DNA of 5,378 bases, from contig JACREV010000276.1 in assembly GCA_016218095.1 (NCBI GenBank), positions 1 through 5,378 of the forward strand, given 5' to 3'. The notes beneath the pieces are model-generated. The model had not been told where the DNA came from. It saw nothing but the letters and a program-made list of their open reading frames with translations, and did no database searches. How positions within the stretch are numbered: position 1 is the first letter of the stretch; each line of letters starts with the position of its first letter. This document shows positions 1 to 5,378 of this stretch, one piece after another. This stretch comes from Deltaproteobacteria bacterium. Its GTDB lineage: Bacteria > Desulfobacterota > GWC2-55-46. The translations under genes and the position numbers were made by a program.

Positions 1-360
1 AAGAGGCTTTTCGATCGCATTCACATATCGCGAGCAGTCGAGATTCCCCTTCTGTCCCGGTTGTATCCTCGAATTCCTGGACGATTTTATGATAAGGGGG
101 AGATACCCTATCTCCAGGTCAAGGCCGTTATACAGGAGCATGTCTGCCTTGCTCGCGGCGACTATCATGCTCGGTTTCGCCTCCACGAAATGCGGGTCCT
201 GGTTAGGTTTCACCAGCACGGCAACACTGACCTTGTCTTTTCCTATCTCCCTGGCTATGCTCCCTATCCAGGGAAGCGTCGCCACCGCGTTTACCCCGGC
301 CATGGCCGGGGTTGCGAACGCGATGAGTATCATTATGGTAAAAAGGACCTTCTTTATCAT
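1..360 (-). CDS. Metal ABC transporter substrate-binding protein, ZnuA/TroA family (N-terminal part)
   Basis: Periplasmic solute-binding protein that would capture zinc (or manganese) and pass it to an ABC permease. The first 120 codons are present and the gene runs off the left edge. Residues 1-21 form a signal peptide: MIKK, a hydrophobic core, then a cut after AMA. There is no lipobox cysteine, so the protein should be soluble in the periplasm. The motif QDPHFVEAKPS (54-64) matches the family motif in which the histidine (His57) is the first metal ligand. It is followed by the typical ADMLLYNGLDLE (73-84) and a PGQKG motif (101-105). The remaining ligands and any His-rich loop lie outside the window. 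The start is firm: GGGAGG (366-371, read on minus) sits five bases before ATG and directly follows the stop codon of the barrel gene, so the two are co-transcribed and probably translationally coupled. ABC ATPase and permease genes are expected next. Metal specificity cannot be read from this fragment; zinc is inferred from context. Confidence 0.9.
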   Translation of the reverse strand, partial: MIKKVLFTIMILIAFATPAMAGVNAVATLPWIGSIAREIGKDKVSVAVLVKPNQDPHFVEAKPSMIVAASKADMLLYNGLDLEIGYLPLIIKSSRNSRIQPGQKGNLDCSRYVNAIEKPL

Positions 361-371
361 GAGAGCCTCCC

Positions 372-1649
372 TTAGAAAGAATGGGCCGCGTGGGCGCCAT
401 ACATGAACTCGACCCCGAGCCACACCGAATGGGCTTCACCATCCGACAGATGGTCTGCCCTGTCGTAGTTGTACTGCGCGCGGAGGCGCGAGAACTCCGT
501 GGGCATCCATGTGACCAGGGGCGAAACGCGGCTCCGGTCGTCCCGGAAGGGGTCGCTATCGCGTCCGCCGACGCTCTCGCCGCTACCCGTGGCATACTCA
601 TAGCGAAGCCCGGTAGCCCATCCCGGTTTGAACCCATACAGCAATTGAGTGTAAAAGCCCCAGTCTTTGAGCGTCTCTTCCGAAAGGTCGATGACGTCGG
701 CGGGGTCGGAATCGTCGAAGTAGGCCGCCGCCTTATAGACCCTCTTCATGACCTCGGTCTCCCATATCAGGAACGGCCATCCCCTCTCGCTCTCGGCCGG
801 ACGCCACTTGACCACAAGGTCGGCGCCGTAGATAAGCGTATCTCCATCTTCGCCCGTGGCGTTCGGCCCGTAAAGCCCGGAGAGGCCGACCTTCGCCGTG
901 GTGTTTTCAGAGGGGTCGAAAGAGTTATCAAGACGTAAAAGATAGGCGAGGTCTTTTAAAGACCCGACCCCGCGGTCGACAAAAGGCCGGTTGCCTACGG
1001 CGCGCTCATCGAAGAACTCCTCGTTGGCAAGAAAACTCGCCATAGTCTCTCCGTTGGCGTTCTGCGCGCCGAAGTGGAGTTCCGAGAACCAGGAGACAGG
1101 CAAGAGCCAGCCGAGCCTCAAGCCAGGGCCGCGCATCCCGTCAGGGCCGAAAAGCCTGGTGTTGATGACCGGCTGGTCCTGCCAATGCCACGCGTGGGGG
1201 TGCCTGGGGTTGATGCGGCCGAACTCGGTAAAGAAATGGCCCGCCTCTATCTGCAGTCCGGAGGGGAGGGCCGTGGTGGTCATAAAAGCCTCTTCCAGCT
1301 CGACTACCGTCTCGCCGGTAAGGGGGTCAAGGAAATAGATGATGTGGGCCTCTCCTGTGAGGTAAGGGTCCACTGCGCCCGCGAGCGACAGCTCGATGTT
1401 CTGCACGGTAAATCCCCTCTTCCTGGGGTCGTGGCCGCCGCCCTGAAGCGTCTGTAATGTTTCATCGTCCTCGGTCGAGGACCCGACGGCAAAAAGGGCG
1501 TCCATCGAAATATCGATAAGCCTGAGATTTCCCCTGCCGGTCTCTTTGTTGGAGACATTGGTACTCGCCGCCACAGCTTCCGAAGAGCTTTGGCCGTAAG
1601 CCGGAAAAGAAAACAAAAATACCATCAGAATAGAAATATAAAATTTCAT
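372..1649 (-). CDS. Outer-membrane beta-barrel protein linked to metal uptake
   Basis: A 425-residue exported protein, probably an outer-membrane channel or receptor for a metal or metal complex. Residues 1-19 are a signal peptide with likely cleavage after AYG. The mature part has many amphipathic strands rich in aromatic residues, with Asp/Gly turns, and ends in Phe, as barrel proteins usually do. Conserved-looking blocks are RGFTVQNIELSLAG (78-91), AGHFFTEFGRINPRHPHAW (136-154) and FGPDGMRGPG (167-176). The middle block has a cluster His150, His152, His155, and the C terminus has His420 and His423; these could contact metal, which is inference. No TonB box or plug domain is evident and the length is short for a TonB-dependent receptor, so a porin-like barrel is more likely. 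I recall similar proteins beside ZnuA genes, but that needs a search. RBS GGAGG (1654-1658 on minus) precedes ATG by four bases. The ZnuA-like gene starts only 11 bases after its stop codon. Substrate is unknown. Confidence 0.8.
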   Translation of the reverse strand: MKFYISILMVFLFSFPAYGQSSSEAVAASTNVSNKETGRGNLRLIDISMDALFAVGSSTEDDETLQTLQGGGHDPRKRGFTVQNIELSLAGAVDPYLTGEAHIIYFLDPLTGETVVELEEAFMTTTALPSGLQIEAGHFFTEFGRINPRHPHAWHWQDQPVINTRLFGPDGMRGPGLRLGWLLPVSWFSELHFGAQNANGETMASFLANEEFFDERAVGNRPFVDRGVGSLKDLAYLLRLDNSFDPSENTTAKVGLSGLYGPNATGEDGDTLIYGADLVVKWRPAESERGWPFLIWETEVMKRVYKAAAYFDDSDPADVIDLSEETLKDWGFYTQLLYGFKPGWATGLRYEYATGSGESVGGRDSDPFRDDRSRVSPLVTWMPTEFSRLRAQYNYDRADHLSDGEAHSVWLGVEFMYGAHAAHSF

Positions 1650-1786
1650 CCGTCCTCCGCTTGGTGCCTGCCGCGCAATGGCTCTCAGGTATGGCCGCGT
1701 CCATGAGGTAAAAAGACGCGCCTGCCCGTAAGCGCTAAAAGGCCTAATTGCGCGATCAGGTGTTTTTTTTGTGGATCAAAAAGGGA

Positions 1787-2056
1787 TTAAAGGAGGACGG
1801 GAGGGGCGCGGACGGTCAGGTTCGATGCAAACTGCTCTAAAGATTCCGACGGGAACGATACGGAGATTACCTCTACTACAGCCTCATTCCTATGGATATC
1901 CGGATTGCTGTCTGAAGTAACAGACTGGCAATGGGAGGCGGTGACGCACTCAGGACAGTCGTCATGGAGAAAACCGTCTTCATGATGATGGAAACTGAAC
2001 CCGATGGCGGAGAACAGTACCAGTATTAGAAGAAATATGGAGACCTGCTTTTTCAT
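1787..2056 (-). CDS. Small secreted His/Cys-rich protein, putative metal binder
   Basis: An 89-residue protein with no function I can name. Residues 1 to about 20 are a signal peptide or membrane anchor (MKKQ followed by a long hydrophobic run). Next comes a dense block of potential metal ligands: His23-His25, Glu26, Asp27, His31, Asp32, Asp33, Cys34, Cys37, His42 and Cys43, including a CPEC pair. The remaining half is a plain linker that ends in RAPPVLL; an Arg-x-Pro-Pro end is common in small Cys/His periplasmic proteins such as the DUF2946-like group, but I do not claim membership. It is first in the cassette, 137 bases ahead of the barrel gene, with no convincing terminator between them. 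A periplasmic zinc chaperone, buffer or sensor is a reasonable inference. No Shine-Dalgarno is visible. The predicted transcription start lies about two bases before ATG, so the mRNA may be leaderless. Coding is supported by the signal peptide and the ligand pattern. Confidence 0.72.
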   Translation of the reverse strand: MKKQVSIFLLILVLFSAIGFSFHHHEDGFLHDDCPECVTASHCQSVTSDSNPDIHRNEAVVEVISVSFPSESLEQFASNLTVRAPPVLL

Positions 2057-2064
2057 GAAGCCCG

Positions 2065-2074
2065 ATATTAATAT
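2065..2074. promoter_or_regulatory. AT-rich palindrome over the -10 box, possible operator
   Basis: ATATTAATAT is a perfect 10-base palindrome that covers the -10 box of the cassette promoter. A metal-responsive Fur/Zur-type repressor could bind here, since zinc-uptake operons are usually Zur-controlled and their operators are AT-rich palindromes. It is short and does not extend into a recognisable Zur or Fur box, so a chance AT-rich match is quite possible. Confidence 0.22.
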
Positions 2075-2093
2075 TCAAAATCAAAATTGTCAA
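2065..2093 (-). promoter_or_regulatory. Sigma70-type promoter of the metal-uptake cassette
   Basis: Read on the minus strand, a perfect -35 TTGACA (2093-2088) is followed by a 17-base spacer and a -10 box TAATAT (2070-2065, four of six matches). Transcription would start near 2058-2057, almost at the ATG at 2056. That agrees with the missing ribosome-binding site. The spacer is AT-rich. Confidence 0.6.
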
Positions 2094-2180
2094 CCTGTAA
2101 AAGAGGCCGGGTTAAAAAAGCTTATCGACCTTGCGCCCCTCCCCTTCCATTCGCCCCCTCTTTATAGTAAACTTGAATTT

Positions 2181-3485
2181 ATGGAACTCTTTGAATTTGA
2201 AAAGGTAAAAACACCGGCCGCCCCGCTTGCCGAGCGGATGCGCCCGAGGACGATAGACGAGTTCGAGGGGCAGGGGCACCTTGTCGGAGAGGGTAAGTTC
2301 CTGAGGCGCGTCATCGCCAAGGGGGAGCTCCCTTCCCTCATACTCTGGGGGCCGCCGGGCTCCGGCAAGACGACACTCGCGCGCATCATAGCCGAATCCT
2401 CGAAGGCCGAGTTCGTCCAGTTCTCGGCTGTGCTCTCGGGCGTAAAGGAAATACGCGAGGTCGAGAAGGAGGCAAGGGCGAACCTCAAGCGCGGCAGAAG
2501 GACCGTCCTCTTTGTCGACGAGATACACAGGTTCAACAAGGCCCAGCAGGACGCCTTCCTCCATAGCGTCGAGGACGGGACGATCACGCTCATAGGGGCG
2601 ACGACCGAAAACCCGTCGTTCGAGGTAAACGCGCCTCTCCTCTCAAGGTGCAAGGTGCTGGTCCTCGAGTCCCTGTCAGACGACTCGATCAAAAACATAC
2701 TTAACCGCGCGGTAACCGACAAGGACCGGGGGCTCGGCTCCACGGAGGCCGCAATAGACCCCGGCGTAATCGACTTTCTCTCTGAAGGCGCAGAAGGCGA
2801 CGCGAGGAGCGCGCTAAACGCCATAGAGACGGCGTACATGATAGCGGACGCGGGCGAAGGGGGCGGACGCCATATCACGATGGACGTCGCGGTAGAGGCG
2901 ATGCAGAGGAAGGCGCTCCTCTATGACAAGGCGGGAGAAGAGCACTATAATGTAATATCCGCCTTCATAAAGTCGATGCGCGGGAGCGACCCTGACGCCG
3001 CGCTCTATTGGCTCGCCCGCATGGTGGAGGCCGGCGAGGACCCGCTTTTCATCGTCCGGCGCATGGTCATATTCGCCTCAGAAGACATCGGAAACGCCGA
3101 CCCGAGGGCGTTGTCCGTTGCGGTATCGGTCAAGGACGCGGTCCACTTCGTCGGCATGCCCGAGGGGTGGATACCGCTCGCGCAGGGTGTAGCCTATCTC
3201 GCCACGGCCCCGAAGTCGAACGCCTCCTACATGGCCTATCTCGAAGCGCTCGCCGACATCAAAAAGACAGGGGCGCTGCCCGTGCCCATGCACATAAGGA
3301 ACGCGCCTACCCGCCTCATGAAAGACCTCGGCTACGGCAAGGGGTACAGGTACCCGCACAGCTACAAGGGGGCGTATGTGGAAGAGGATTACCTGCCGGA
3401 CAGCCTCAAGGGGAAAAAGTACTACAAGCCCTCCGACCGGGGGTATGAGAAGGAGATAGACGAGCGGATGAAAAAGAAGAAGTAG
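2181..3485 (+). CDS. rarA: Replication-associated recombination protein A (RarA/MgsA), AAA+ ATPase
   Basis: A 434-residue cytoplasmic DNA-dependent ATPase related to clamp-loader subunits. It acts at stalled replication forks and interacts with SSB (known from the family). All hallmarks are present: Walker A GPPGSGKT (57-64), Walker B with DEIH (113-116), sensor 1 GATTENPSF (139-147), arginine finger in LLSRC (Arg156), sensor 2 in GDARSALN (Arg209), then the MgsA-type C-terminal oligomerisation region with KALLYDKAGEEHYN (245-258), SMRGSDPDAALYW (265-277) and ASEDIGNADPRA (299-310). Length is normal for the family. The frame is open upstream to 2004, but the family normally starts with an M(D/E)LFE-like end followed by PLAERMRP, so ATG 2181 is chosen; the upstream 59 codons overlap the divergent gene and look non-coding. 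No Shine-Dalgarno precedes ATG. A TATAGT box (2163-2168) lacks a good -35; if real, the transcript would have only a few leader bases. It is monocistronic, with its own terminator. Confidence 0.96.
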   Translation: MELFEFEKVKTPAAPLAERMRPRTIDEFEGQGHLVGEGKFLRRVIAKGELPSLILWGPPGSGKTTLARIIAESSKAEFVQFSAVLSGVKEIREVEKEARANLKRGRRTVLFVDEIHRFNKAQQDAFLHSVEDGTITLIGATTENPSFEVNAPLLSRCKVLVLESLSDDSIKNILNRAVTDKDRGLGSTEAAIDPGVIDFLSEGAEGDARSALNAIETAYMIADAGEGGGRHITMDVAVEAMQRKALLYDKAGEEHYNVISAFIKSMRGSDPDAALYWLARMVEAGEDPLFIVRRMVIFASEDIGNADPRALSVAVSVKDAVHFVGMPEGWIPLAQGVAYLATAPKSNASYMAYLEALADIKKTGALPVPMHIRNAPTRLMKDLGYGKGYRYPHSYKGAYVEEDYLPDSLKGKKYYKPSDRGYEKEIDERMKKKK

Positions 3486-3516
3486 GTTCAGGTTTGCAAC
3501 CTGAACCCTTTATTTT
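3485..3516 (+). terminator. Intrinsic terminator of rarA
   Basis: A perfect 10-base-pair stem, GGTTCAGGTT (3485-3494) and AACCTGAACC (3498-3507), with the three-base loop TGC. It is followed by CTTTATTTT. The stem begins on the last base of the rarA stop codon TAG, so termination is immediate. Confidence 0.85.
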
Positions 3517-3529
3517 CGTACTGGCAACC

Positions 3530-3830
3530 ACAAATCATTTTCGACCAACTGAGCAAAGCGTTTTGCGCCCTGCCGGGCTTTTTTTCGGCATGGGGCTTCG
3601 CTCCCTGCTCCTCCCCCTCCCCCGCTCGGCGCGGGGCCAATTTCAAATCGGGTCACTTAAGTCTACCTGAAGCACAGTTGTCCGATACGGATTTACCAGT
3701 CCGGCGAGGACCGCTCGCCCCTGAGTAAGCTTCGCGCCTTTTTACTTCCTCGGCTCACTCGCCTCTGCCTCCCTTATGCATCGCTCACCTATGCCCTGGG
3801 TTTTTGAAAAACAAAGCTTCAAATGACACC
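3530..3830. other. Gene-free, GC-rich, hairpin-rich intergenic stretch
   Basis: No open frame with a ribosome site or recognisable protein was found on either strand. The stretch holds several short stems: GCCC/GGGC (3567-3570 with 3575-3578), CCCCGC/GCGGGG (3620-3625 with 3631-3636) and GGCGAG/CTCGCC (3703-3708 with 3714-3719). A polypyrimidine run lies at about 3601-3623 on plus. No tRNA, rRNA fragment, CRISPR repeat or riboswitch that I know is visible. It could be a decayed gene, a degenerate repeat or a small RNA; nothing decides between them. Confidence 0.5.
3567..3585 (+). terminator. Possible weak second terminator
   Basis: A four-base-pair stem GCCC (3567-3570) and GGGC (3575-3578), loop TGCC, is followed directly by seven T (3579-3585). 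The stem is short for an intrinsic terminator, but the T-run is ideal. It may act as a backup for the rarA terminator about 60 bases upstream. Confidence 0.35.
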
Positions 3831-3835
3831 CAGCA

Positions 3836-3866
3836 TTGTCAACCCATTCCCCATTTATGTTGACAT
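3836..3866. promoter_or_regulatory. BirA-like biotin operator at the bioB promoter
   Basis: TTGTCAACC (3836-3844) faces TGTTGACAT (3858-3866). The seven-base core TGTCAAC/GTTGACA is a perfect inverted repeat. The half-sites resemble the BirA consensus TTGTnAACC...GGTTnACAA, and the right half overlaps the -35 of bioB, where bound biotinyl-BirA would block RNA polymerase. The spacing between nine-base half-sites is 13, shorter than the 16 I recall for the E. coli operator, which lowers confidence. Confidence 0.5.
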
Positions 3867-3889
3867 TCCTCTTTTATCCATGTTATTCA
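3860..3889 (+). promoter_or_regulatory. bioB promoter
   Basis: A perfect -35 TTGACA (3860-3865), then an 18-base spacer and TATTCA (3884-3889, three of six matches). TG at 3881-3882 one base before it makes an extended -10. Transcription would start near 3896, giving a leader of about 28 bases that contains the bioB ribosome-binding site. The weak -10 fits a regulated promoter. Confidence 0.55.
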
Positions 3890-3923
3890 ACTATGTACAA
3901 GATTTTCATGAAGGGGTATCGGG

Positions 3924-4910
3924 ATGAGCATAGGGATACTTGAAAAAGCGCTTATAAGGGGCTTAAGCGGTGAAGGGTTGGGCGCCGACGATGCCCTTAT
4001 CCTCGCCTCCCTGCCGGATGAGGATATATACTCCATTTTATCTGTCGCCGAGGCGGTGAGGAGAAGACACAAAGGGAATGAAGTAAACCTCTGCGCAATA
4101 GTGAACGCAAAGAGCGGCCTCTGCAAGGAGGACTGCTCGTTCTGCTCCCAGTCGGTCAAATACTCTACAGGCATAAACGAATATGCGATGAGGCCGCCTG
4201 AGGAGATAGTAACCGCCGCAAAAGAGGCGCAAACTTACGGCGCGAGAGAGTTCTCGATTGTCACGAGCGGCACGAGGGTCGAAAAAGACAGGGACGTCGA
4301 GGCGCTCATCGACGCGCTCTCGTCGATGAAAGACGGCGTGGCCATGGAGCGGTGCGCCTCTTTGGGGATACTGAAACGCGAGACATTAAAAAGGCTCAAA
4401 GACGCGGGGCTCGAGAGCTTCCACCACAACCTCGAGACCGGGAGGAGCTTCTTCCCCAATGTCTGCACGACGCATGCCTACGACGACGATGTCGAGGCTG
4501 TCCGCGCCGCAAAGGAGCTCGGCTTCCATGTCTGCTCCGGCGGGATATTCGGGCTGGGTGAAGCGTGGGAGGATAGAATTGAGCTCGCGTCGACCTTAAA
4601 GGAGCTCGATGTCGATTCAATCCCCGTCAACTTCCTCAACCCCAGGCCCGGCACGCCGCTTGAGAACGCAAAGAACCTCGCGCCAATCGAGTGCCTGAAG
4701 GTCATCGCGCTCCTTCGCCTCATGCTCCCCGAAAAAGACATAGTCGTATGCGGCGGGAGGCAGGTGAACCTCCGCGACCTCCAGCCCCTCATATTCGCCG
4801 CCGGCGCGAACGGGATGATGGTCGGCAATTACCTTACGACACCCGGAAGAGACCCCAAGGACGACCTCCAGATGTTAAAAGACCTCGGGCTTACGCCGAA
4901 AGGTCTTTGA
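3924..4910 (+). CDS. bioB: Biotin synthase BioB (radical SAM), apparently with a non-canonical auxiliary cluster
   Basis: Cytoplasmic radical SAM enzyme that inserts sulfur into dethiobiotin, the last step of biotin synthesis. It has 328 residues, normal length. The radical SAM triad is Cys67, Cys71, Cys74 in GLCKEDCSFCSQS. Of the E. coli auxiliary-cluster ligands, Cys128 corresponds to Cys144 (ERCASLG), Cys188 to Cys204 (HVCSGGIFGLGE) and Arg260 to Arg279 (CGGRQVNLR). The Cys97 position is Ser111 (EFSIVTSGT; codon TCG at 4254-4256). Extra cysteines are Cys181 (NVCTTHAY) and Cys276 in the CGGR motif. This suits the anaerobe-type 'Type II' BioB described with an auxiliary 4Fe-5S cluster; that assignment is my inference. 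The DSIPVNFL (231-238) and GNYLTTPGR (301-309) motifs are family features. RBS AAGGGG (3911-3916) lies seven bases before ATG. It is first in the bio operon, with bioF 143 bases downstream, and is probably controlled by BirA through the dyad over its -35. Confidence 0.96.
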   Translation: MSIGILEKALIRGLSGEGLGADDALILASLPDEDIYSILSVAEAVRRRHKGNEVNLCAIVNAKSGLCKEDCSFCSQSVKYSTGINEYAMRPPEEIVTAAKEAQTYGAREFSIVTSGTRVEKDRDVEALIDALSSMKDGVAMERCASLGILKRETLKRLKDAGLESFHHNLETGRSFFPNVCTTHAYDDDVEAVRAAKELGFHVCSGGIFGLGEAWEDRIELASTLKELDVDSIPVNFLNPRPGTPLENAKNLAPIECLKVIALLRLMLPEKDIVVCGGRQVNLRDLQPLIFAAGANGMMVGNYLTTPGRDPKDDLQMLKDLGLTPKGL

Positions 4911-4924
4911 TATTGGCCTTTGTG

Positions 4925-5018
4925 TGTCATCCCCGCGGACTTTAAGCGGGGATCCAGTGTCTTTAATCATACTTGCTAATGACGACTGGATTCCCGATAA
5001 AGACCATCGGGAATGACA
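4925..5018. repeat. Composite inverted-repeat element (REP/BIME- or MITE-like) between bioB and bioF
   Basis: Two hairpins face each other. The left one pairs ATCCCCGC (4929-4936) with GCGGGGAT (4946-4953). The right one pairs ATTCCCGAT (4990-4998) with ATCGGGAAT (5006-5014). The whole is also inverted: the outer end TGTCATCCCCG (4925-4935) matches the complement of CGGGAATGACA (5008-5018) with one mismatch, and the inner ends GGGGATCCAGT (4948-4958) and ACTGGATTCCC (4985-4995) match with one mismatch. This 'TGTCATTCCCG...ATCCAGT' style is seen in dispersed intergenic repeats of many bacteria. No T-run follows either stem, so it is not an intrinsic terminator; it could alter mRNA stability between the two genes. 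Confidence 0.8.
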
Positions 5019-5053
5019 GACATGACCCCGCAGTAAGCTGAAAATGAAAACCG

Positions 5054-5378
5054 ATGCATACAGATATCCTTAAAGAACTCTCAAAGATAGAAGCCGCGGG
5101 TCTTAAGCGCACTCTTAAGACCATCGAAGGCCCGCAGGGGCCGCGCGTTGTCGTCAACGGGCGGGCAATTCTGCTCTTATGCTCGAACGACTACCTCGGC
5201 CTTGCCAACCACCCGAGGCTTAAAGACGCCGCGAAGAGGGCGATAGACGAATACGGCGTCGGCGCCGGGGCCTCCCGCCTGGTATCCGGCAATACGGCCC
5301 TGCATGAGGCGCTTGAGGAGCGGATAAGTCGGTTCAAAGGGACTGAGGCCGCGCTCGTTTTCAACTCAGGCTACACGG
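5054..5378 (+). CDS. bioF: 8-Amino-7-oxononanoate synthase BioF (N-terminal part)
   Basis: PLP-dependent enzyme of the alpha-oxoamine synthase family. It condenses pimeloyl-thioester with L-alanine to give 8-amino-7-oxononanoate, the first committed step of biotin ring assembly. The first 108 codons are present and the gene runs off the right edge, so the PLP lysine is not visible. Diagnostic motifs are SNDYLGLANHP (44-54), GVGAGASRLVSGN (68-80) followed by His84 in the TALHEALE stretch, and FNSGYT (103-108). Close relatives by fold are 2-amino-3-ketobutyrate CoA ligase and 5-aminolevulinate synthase; the bioB neighbour settles the choice. ATG 5054 is the only reasonable start, because an in-frame TGA lies at 5045-5047. 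No clear Shine-Dalgarno precedes it. It is in the same orientation as bioB with no strong terminator between, so probably the same transcript, interrupted by the inverted-repeat element. Confidence 0.93.
   Translation, partial: MHTDILKELSKIEAAGLKRTLKTIEGPQGPRVVVNGRAILLLCSNDYLGLANHPRLKDAAKRAIDEYGVGAGASRLVSGNTALHEALEERISRFKGTEAALVFNSGYT

Noticed and set aside
381..938. Long plus-strand open frame opposite the barrel gene
   Set aside because: It is antisense to a protein with a signal peptide and barrel pattern, shows no recognisable motifs, and is a typical high-GC shadow frame.
1710..1736. GCGC hairpin followed by TCTTTTT on the minus strand, between the small gene and the barrel gene, as a terminator or attenuator
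   Set aside because: The stem is only four base pairs with a ten-base loop, too weak to call.
2087..2095. TTGTCAACC, identical to the left half of the bioB dyad, as a BirA site at the rarA/metal-cassette control region
   Set aside because: There is no matching second half-site at a suitable distance; the sequence is explained by the minus-strand -35 box TTGACA.
2004..2180. Upstream in-frame extension of rarA by 59 codons
   Set aside because: It overlaps the divergent small gene and its promoter, has no family-like sequence and no ribosome site; ATG 2181 gives the normal RarA N terminus.
3908..3943. Short upstream reading frame (11 codons) overlapping the bioB start
   Set aside because: It has no ribosome-binding site of its own, and the AAGGGG inside it is well placed for the bioB ATG.
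4929..4953. Left hairpin after bioB as an intrinsic terminator
   Set aside because: No T-run follows the stem, and it is part of a larger symmetric repeat.

Overview
The window looks like chromosomal DNA from a diderm (Gram-negative-type) bacterium. It encodes an outer-membrane beta-barrel protein and a periplasmic metal-binding protein, both with signal peptides. GC is moderately high, and ATA (Ile) and AGG (Arg) codons are frequent. The biotin synthase lacks a cysteine used by aerobic-type enzymes, which points to an anaerobic lineage. A Desulfobacterota- or Nitrospirota-like organism would fit, but this is an impression from protein style, not a computed assignment.

Layout. (1) Positions 1-2056, minus strand: a three-gene cassette that looks like zinc or related metal uptake. 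In transcription order it holds a small secreted His/Cys-rich protein (2056-1787), an outer-membrane beta-barrel protein (1649-372) and the N-terminal part of a ZnuA/TroA-type metal-binding lipoprotein-free periplasmic protein (360-1, running off the left edge). A good sigma70-type promoter lies just upstream of the small gene. (2) Positions 2181-3485, plus strand: rarA (mgsA), the AAA+ replication-associated recombination factor, divergent from the metal cassette and closed by a strong intrinsic terminator. (3) Positions 3486-3923: a 438-base gene-free stretch. Its first part is GC-rich and hairpin-rich; its last 90 bases hold a promoter with an overlapping inverted repeat that resembles a BirA (biotin repressor) operator. 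(4) Positions 3924-5378, plus strand: biotin genes bioB (complete) and bioF (5' part, running off the right edge). They are separated by a 94-base composite inverted-repeat element.

How the parts work together. The minus-strand cassette would move a scarce metal from outside (barrel) through the periplasm (small metal-binding protein and ZnuA-like protein) to an ABC permease presumably encoded beyond the left edge. bioF and bioB catalyse the first committed and the last step of biotin ring assembly, and the dyad on the bioB promoter suggests repression by biotinyl-BirA. rarA is an unrelated housekeeping gene between the two units.

No wholly new system is evident. The items most worth a second look are the small His/Cys-rich protein with its barrel partner, the altered iron-sulfur ligand set of BioB, the BirA-like dyad with unusual spacing, and the repeat element inside the bio operon.
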